This document shows, piece after piece, positions 59,504 through 64,000 of a stretch of DNA of 64,000 bases. Made by a program: the position numbers and the translations under genes. This DNA is from Micromonospora sp. WMMD961 (GTDB lineage Bacteria; Actinomycetota; Actinomycetes; Mycobacteriales; Micromonosporaceae), in contig NZ_JARUBJ010000002.1 in the NCBI RefSeq assembly GCF_029626145.1, positions 4,065,501-4,129,500 on the forward strand, read 5' to 3'. Below the pieces are notes generated by a model. It did not search any database. It was not told the origin of the DNA and saw nothing but the letters and a program-made list of their open reading frames with translations. How positions within the stretch are numbered: position 1 is the stretch's first letter; the number at the start of each line of letters is the position of its first letter.

Positions 59504-60739
59504 TCAACGGAGGCGGGGCGGCATGTCCTTGGACGAGCGTGATGCCACACCGGCATCACGATGCCGCTGCGGCATCACGCTGTTCGCGGTGCCCGGGCTC
59601 GCCTGGCCGACCGGGAGCAGCACGAGCATCCCGATGCTGACCCAGACGTACGCGTTCGCGCCGAGGAACCCCAGCGGCCCGGCCGACCCGTTGGCGAAGA
59701 CCCAGACCAGCCCACTGCAGAGCACGACGTACCCGGCGACGCCGGCACGTGCCCGACGACGGGCGGGCGGGTCGACCGGCGGCCACGGCAGCGTGGCCGC
59801 GGCGATCACCACCAACCCCGGTACCAGCCACACCAGGTGGTGCACCCAGGTGACCGGGCTGACCAGGCACGCGACCACACCGGTCAACGCGAAGCCGGCG
59901 CGTTCGTCGCCGACGCGCACCGCCCGGCGAGCCCGTAACGCCCACACGACCAGCACGACGGCGACCAGCGCCAACCACAGCCGCCGGTCCGGGTGCGCCG
60001 GGTCGAGCCGGGCGACCACGCCGAGCAGGGACTGGTTGGACACGTACGCCAACCGGCCCACCCGGTCGGTGTCCCACAGCGCCTCGGTGAAGAACGTGCG
60101 GGTGGCGTCCGGCGCGAGGGCCGCCGTGACAGTGGTGGCGGCGACGGCGGTGCCGATGGCGGTGGCGGCGGCCCGCCAGCGACCGGTGACCAGCAGGTAA
60201 CCGACGAAGACCGCCGGGGTGAGCTTGACGGCCGCGGCCAGGCCGGTCCCGACGCCGGCCAGCCGGCTGCCCCGCTCCACCAACCACAGGTCCAGGTAGA
60301 CCAGCGCCACCAGCACCAGGTTGACCTGCCCGAAGCTGACCGTGTCCCGCACCGGGTTGAGCCCGGCCAGCAGACAACACGACAGCGCGAGCGCGTACCA
60401 GCGGCTCCAGCCGTGCCGCCGGGCCACCGGGTCCACGAGCAGGTGCAGCAGGAACACGACGGCGAGGGCCGTGAGCAGCAGGTTCGCCACGATCGTCGGG
60501 TACCAGGCCAGCGCGGCCATCGGCAGCATGCTCGCGGCCGCGAACGGCGGGTAGGTGAAGCCGTACCCGTTGCTGGTGGTCCACTCGTACAGGTCACCGC
60601 CGCGTACCCAGTGGCCGACCGCACCGTGGTAGACGCCGACGTCGAACCAACCCCGGTGACCGGGGAGCACCGCGATCGCCACCGTGAGTGCGACGGCCAG
60701 CGCGGCCACCGTCGCCGCTCGACGCCGGTCGGCGCTCAT
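59504..60739 (-). CDS. GT87-like membrane mannosyltransferase
   Basis: 411 residues. About ten membrane helices are seen, with a luminal acidic loop early on (RGWFDVGVYHGAVGHWVRGG), typical of GT87/PimE-like GT-C polyprenol-phosphomannose enzymes. It would add mannose to envelope glycolipids such as PIMs or lipomannan. The ATGA overlap couples it to the MptB-like gene upstream. The last ~20 residues (SVMPQRHRDAGVASRSS) are encoded by the hairpin repeat at 59537-59580 and are not family-like, so the native stop may have been displaced. Confidence 0.83.
   Translation of the reverse strand: MSADRRRAATVAALAVALTVAIAVLPGHRGWFDVGVYHGAVGHWVRGGDLYEWTTSNGYGFTYPPFAAASMLPMAALAWYPTIVANLLLTALAVVFLLHLLVDPVARRHGWSRWYALALSCCLLAGLNPVRDTVSFGQVNLVLVALVYLDLWLVERGSRLAGVGTGLAAAVKLTPAVFVGYLLVTGRWRAAATAIGTAVAATTVTAALAPDATRTFFTEALWDTDRVGRLAYVSNQSLLGVVARLDPAHPDRRLWLALVAVVLVVWALRARRAVRVGDERAGFALTGVVACLVSPVTWVHHLVWLVPGLVVIAAATLPWPPVDPPARRRARAGVAGYVVLCSGLVWVFANGSAGPLGFLGANAYVWVSIGMLVLLPVGQASPGTANSVMPQRHRDAGVASRSSKDMPPRLR
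59537..59580. repeat. triple GATGCC/GGCATC hairpin repeat inside the GT87 3' end
   Basis: GCGTGATGCC (59537-59546) pairs with GGCATCACG (59552-59560). Next, ATGCCGCTGCGGCAT (59561-59575) is an inner hairpin, and the whole is bounded by GGCATCACGC. REP-like sequence related in core (GATGCC) to the 23-bp array. It may act as terminator for the GT operon. Confidence 0.75.
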
Positions 60740-62202
60740 CGGGCCACCTCCACGGCCGCCGGTGGCAACAGCAGGCGCAGTGAGCCGACCACGAGCAGCC
60801 CCACCAGCACCCCGGCGGCGGCCAGCACCGCCTGCGCGGTGTCCGGTCCGAACCCACTGGGCAGCGCCACGAACGCGAGCACCACCGCGCCCAGTGCCGC
60901 CGCCGGCCGGGCCCGCCCGTGTGCCGCCGCCGCGACCAGGACCAGACCCCAGAGCGCGTACCAGGGCCGGGTCGCCGGGCCGAGCAGGGCCGCCGCCAGC
61001 AGCACCAACCCCAGCGCGTACGCCGGGCCGAGCCGCCGCCGATGCCACCACGCGGCGACCGCCACGGCCAGTACGGCGGCCACCCCCAGCGCCAGGCAGA
61101 GCCGCATCGGAGCGTCGCCCAGGTGCAGACCGGACCGGCCCGCTGCCCGCAGCGCCACCCGACCGAGCGCGCTGGAGATCGACCAGCTGTGCCGGTACAT
61201 CGGTGTGCCGAGTGCGCCGATCCACCCGTACCCGATGCCGGTGGCCCAGGTGACCGCGGCGGCGGTGCCCACCGCGACCCCCGCGGTGCGTGCCACCGAG
61301 GTCGGCAGCCCGCGGTGACGCGCGGCGAGCGAGACGACCACCAGCAGCCCGACCACCGCCGGCACCTTGACCAGCGCGGCGAGGGTGACCAGCACGGTCG
61401 CGGCGCCGTAGCGGTGCGCGAAGGCGAGACTCAGCCCGGCCACCAGCAGCCCCAGCATCACCGCCTCGTTGTGCGCGCCGGCGATGAGGTGCAACGGTAC
61501 GAGAGGGTTGAGCACACCCAGCCAGAGCGCGGCCGACGGGTCCACGCCACAGTGCCGGGCCAGCCTGGGCAGGTACGCCACCAGCAGCGCCACCCCGGCC
61601 ACCGCCACCAGGCGGAGACCGAGCACACCCAGCACCAGTTCGCCGCCGGTCACACCACTGACGACGGCCGCCACGGCGAGGAACACCGGCCCGTACGGCG
61701 CGGGGGTCTGCTGCCACATCTGCGGCACCTCGACGGCCAACGCACCGCCCAACTGGGCCACCCCGTGCCGGTACACGTCGATGTCGGCGAGGACCATCGC
61801 GCCCTGCGCCAGATAGCTGTAGGCGTCCCGGCTGAACAGCGGCGGCGCCACCAGCAGCGGCCCCGCCCAGCAGGCCAGGGTGAGCGTGGCCGACCGCCGT
61901 ACCGTCCGGGACTCTGCTGTCCGCGCGGCGCGCGGGGCGGTGTGCGCGGGCCGCAGGTCACGGCCCGCCCACCACCACGCGGCCACGAGCAGGGTCAGGC
62001 CCGCGTACCCGCAGAGCAGCCCCGGCCCCGCGAGTTGCCGCAGCGCGCTCCACCAGGCCGCGTGCGCGCCGACGGGCAGCGCCCCGGCGGCCAGGCCGGC
62101 GCAGGACAGCAGCGTGGCACCGACGCCCCCGAGCAGCCGGTACGCGACGACGGTCGGCAGTGTGCGCACCCGGGCAGGATGTCGTCCCCGACTGACCGGC
62201 AC
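60736..62202 (-). CDS. polyprenol-phosphomannose-dependent alpha-1,6-mannosyltransferase, MptB-like
   Basis: Up to 488 residues from GTG 62202 (GTG 62169 is also possible). It is a GT-C membrane enzyme with about 12 helices. The catalytic loop FSRDAYSYLAQGAMVL has the acidic residue of MptA/MptB-type enzymes that start or extend the lipomannan core using polyprenyl-phosphate-mannose. Further marks are NPLVPLHLIAGAHNEAVMLG and the C-terminal LGPATRPWYALWGLV. Operon with the GT87 gene (ATGA overlap). Length and motif order agree with actinobacterial MptB. Confidence 0.88.
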   Translation of the reverse strand: MPVSRGRHPARVRTLPTVVAYRLLGGVGATLLSCAGLAAGALPVGAHAAWWSALRQLAGPGLLCGYAGLTLLVAAWWWAGRDLRPAHTAPRAARTAESRTVRRSATLTLACWAGPLLVAPPLFSRDAYSYLAQGAMVLADIDVYRHGVAQLGGALAVEVPQMWQQTPAPYGPVFLAVAAVVSGVTGGELVLGVLGLRLVAVAGVALLVAYLPRLARHCGVDPSAALWLGVLNPLVPLHLIAGAHNEAVMLGLLVAGLSLAFAHRYGAATVLVTLAALVKVPAVVGLLVVVSLAARHRGLPTSVARTAGVAVGTAAAVTWATGIGYGWIGALGTPMYRHSWSISSALGRVALRAAGRSGLHLGDAPMRLCLALGVAAVLAVAVAAWWHRRRLGPAYALGLVLLAAALLGPATRPWYALWGLVLVAAAAHGRARPAAALGAVVLAFVALPSGFGPDTAQAVLAAAGVLVGLLVVGSLRLLLPPAAVEVAR

Positions 62203-62344
62203 ACGACGCCCCGACGATCACCAGACGACGGCGTGGTGTCGCACCGGCTTCGTCGTCGGCAGCGCTCCCATGACGGCGTGGCTACGGGCATTTCGGGCAC
62301 TGGTTGTTAGCGTGAGACGCGGATCCGAGGCCGTGGAGGGTGCC

Positions 62345-63190
62345 ATGACGGACGCCCCCGACGGCAGGCCGAGGCCCACCGACCTGTGGCGACACCGGGG
62401 CATTCGCGCGCTGGTCGTCGCCCGCGACGGCAGTGTCCGCGGTTGGCGGTGGTGGGCGCGGAACTGGGATCGGCTGGTCGCCGCCCTCCAGGACGAGGCA
62501 CCCGTCGGGTTGGCCGCACCGGCACCGTCCGGCCCCCTCATCGAGCAGCGCACCGCACCCAGGCAGATCGTGGTGCCCGCCCAGGGTTACGTGTATTCCT
62601 TCCACATCCGTGCGACGTTTGCCTGGTCGTCCGCGGTGAGCGTGCGTGCCGAGGTGTTGAGCTGGTACGCCGACTACTTCATGCCGCAGGCGCTCCAGCG
62701 GCTGACCCGGGTGGCCGCCGACGCCGCCCGTGAGTTGGCCCCGCACCGCGCGGCGGACCTGGAGAGGCACCTGCAGCAGTCGCTCGCCGAGCAGGGCCCG
62801 TGGGGGTACAAGCGAGGCGACCTTGAGGTCAGCTGCGAGCCGGACGTCGCCGTCCGGCTCGACGAGCAGATCAGGCGGGCGGTTCAGCCACAGATCGATC
62901 GGTTGGTCGACCTCGACTGTCGCCTTGAAGAGCACCTGCAGCGGGCGCGGTACGCCGAAGAACTCAGCCGCCGGTGGCTCGGCATCCTGGACGAACACCT
63001 CGCGGTGGCCGGTGGCGACCCGGACCTGGCCAGCGCCCGGCAGCACATGCTCAGCAGACAGCGCGATGCCGTCCGGTGGATCGACGAACTGCTGGGCCAG
63101 CGTCGCCGTCCGGAGGCGGGCCGATTCGGGTCGCCGAACGTCGCGCCCCGACAGGGTCACCCCGGCACGGGTGGCGACGTGCCGAGGTGA
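62345..63190 (+). CDS. uncharacterised soluble protein with central beta segment and helical C-terminus
   Basis: 281 residues from ATG 62345, with GGAGGG at 62335-62340. The middle has RQIVVPAQGYVYSFHIRATF, then AWSSAVSVRAEVLSWY, a membrane-proximal/SPFH-like beta pattern. A helical region follows (DLDCRLEEHLQRARYAEELS, RQHMLSRQRDAVRWIDELLG) that may be coiled coil. No catalytic motif or transmembrane helix is visible. It is divergent from the MptB-like gene. Not recognised with confidence; the SPFH idea is speculative. Confidence 0.65.
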   Translation: MTDAPDGRPRPTDLWRHRGIRALVVARDGSVRGWRWWARNWDRLVAALQDEAPVGLAAPAPSGPLIEQRTAPRQIVVPAQGYVYSFHIRATFAWSSAVSVRAEVLSWYADYFMPQALQRLTRVAADAARELAPHRAADLERHLQQSLAEQGPWGYKRGDLEVSCEPDVAVRLDEQIRRAVQPQIDRLVDLDCRLEEHLQRARYAEELSRRWLGILDEHLAVAGGDPDLASARQHMLSRQRDAVRWIDELLGQRRRPEAGRFGSPNVAPRQGHPGTGGDVPR

Positions 63191-63321
63191 GGCCACCCAC
63201 CAGCCGGCTATCGGATTTCTGTCATTCTCGTCGCCTTGATCGGCATGCGAACATCGGAATGCGAGGCTGCGCGACGCTATCCGGCACCAGATCCAAGAAA
63301 CAGCTCCAGGAAGGGCGGCTG

Positions 63322-64000
63322 ATGCGTAGGACCTGGCTGTTCTTCCGAAAGAGCCCACTTGTCGCGGTACTCACCGCAGGGATCGCGTTCACGCTCGCGG
63401 TGCTCGGTCAGGCGTTGGTGGGGCAACTGGGTCAGAACGTCGCCGACAAAGCCACCACTCAAACGACGTCGCTCCTGGCGGTTCTCATCTTCATCCTCAT
63501 CGTGGTGATCGCCATCCTCGTCTCATTACGGGGCAGCGTCGAGGAGCTGACGCGACGCGCCGGTCTCTCCATTCAGTACTACCCGCTGGATCCCGGCCAG
63601 CACTCGCCGGAGCGGGACGAGAAGGCGCGGGCCCTCTACGCGGCCGCGCGGATGGTCATCGAGTCGGCGAACGAGGACGGCGACTCCCGCATCTACGCGG
63701 TCAACTCATTCGTGGAGGTCGGCATCCAGCCGGGCGATGCCCACGTGAAGGACCACAGCCTGCGGTACCTCGAATCACTCAATCGGAAGCTCGGAAGAGT
63801 CAGCTATCACCGCATCGTGCAGCTCTCACAATTCGACATGAACCGGCTGGAGCGCCACCCCGACGAATCGATAGCGGAGCTCGTGGCGGAGAACTACCTG
63901 GCGCACTATCGGGAGATCGTTAAAGCCGGCCAGCAGGGCAAGGAAGCCGTGCTGGAGGCGGTGCTCGGCAGATACCCGACCTGTTTCGTCCTCGTTCAAA
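63322..64000 (+). CDS. membrane protein with cytoplasmic domain, truncated by window end
   Basis: From ATG 63322 (AGGAAGGG upstream) the frame stays open to the window edge, encoding at least 226 residues. Two hydrophobic helices are seen near residues 13-34 and 51-68 (LLAVLIFILIVVIAILVSLR). A soluble domain follows with ARALYAAARMVIESANEDGD, SYHRIVQLSQFDMNRLERHP and an end segment ARYPT-like (GRYPTCFVLVQ). The family is not recognised; the IVQL segment recalls PLD-like or signalling domains but proof needs the missing end. Codon use is a little less GC-biased than in neighbours. Confidence 0.7.
   Translation, partial: MRRTWLFFRKSPLVAVLTAGIAFTLAVLGQALVGQLGQNVADKATTQTTSLLAVLIFILIVVIAILVSLRGSVEELTRRAGLSIQYYPLDPGQHSPERDEKARALYAAARMVIESANEDGDSRIYAVNSFVEVGIQPGDAHVKDHSLRYLESLNRKLGRVSYHRIVQLSQFDMNRLERHPDESIAELVAENYLAHYREIVKAGQQGKEAVLEAVLGRYPTCFVLVQ

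Overview
The window looks like chromosomal DNA of a high-GC actinomycete, most likely Micromonosporaceae (Micromonospora-like). This is an inference from the very high GC content, frequent GTG starts, an actinobacterial ileS T-box leader, an MptB-type polyprenol-dependent mannosyltransferase, a sugar ABC transporter without its own ATPase, and LacI- and SARP-type regulators. No rRNA, tRNA, CRISPR array, integrase or transposase was recognised.

Layout. (1) 1-10.7 kb holds ordinary chromosomal genes: the end of an unidentified gene, T-box-controlled ileS, an aldo/keto reductase, a divergent MFS/LacI pair with a candidate operator, a FUSC-type membrane protein, a 23-bp tandem-repeat island framed by an inverted repeat, and a TetR gene divergent from a frameshifted FAD monooxygenase with a perfect palindromic operator between them. 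(2) 10.8-25.4 kb (+) has an LppM-like lipoprotein and then contractile injection system 1 (CIS-1): two small membrane proteins, a cap/terminator-like protein, sheath, tube, a disordered linker protein, tube-binding hub protein, VgrG-like spike, PAAR-like tip, gp25, a baseplate-J/beta-propeller fusion, tail protein I, and membrane-anchored accessory proteins. A 751-residue membrane protein with a GHSHG nucleophile motif follows. (3) 27.6-40.7 kb is a divergent sugar-acid island. On the minus strand lie lacI, binding protein, two permeases, a DUF624-like gene and a DUF6807-like gene. On the plus strand lie two Gfo/Idh/MocA oxidoreductases, uxaC, an L-fuconate-dehydratase-type enolase-superfamily gene and a mannitol-dehydrogenase-family gene. 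LacI-type palindromes sit in both promoters. (4) 40.8-42.7 kb has an HD-domain (p)ppGpp-hydrolase-like gene, convergent with a SARP/BTAD regulator. (5) 42.8-59.4 kb (-) is a second, differently organised system (CIS-2). In transcription order it runs: 313-aa protein, sheath, tube, 84-aa protein, 1073-aa protein in the tape-measure position, 489-aa protein with a PD-(D/E)xK-like nuclease motif, 166-aa and 221-aa proteins, hub-spike fusion, small tip-like protein, gp25, baseplate J, 781-aa and 375-aa proteins. (6) 59.5-64 kb has two mannosyltransferase-like GT-C genes and two uncharacterised plus-strand genes, the last cut by the window edge.

How the genes work together. Both CIS loci lack capsid, terminase, portal and lysis genes, so they look like dedicated contractile machines rather than prophages. 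CIS-1 follows the Afp/PVC-type (extracellular CIS) order, but no tape measure, AAA+ ATPase or tail fibre is recognisable; several membrane-spanning proteins suggest attachment to the cell envelope. CIS-2 follows a Mu/P2-like tail order, with tightly packed or overlapping genes and a candidate nuclease cargo in the middle. The two sheaths and tubes look dissimilar by eye, which suggests separate origins. In the sugar island, an uptake system and an uronate pathway (isomerase, reductase, dehydratase) appear to be co-repressed by the LacI protein encoded there.
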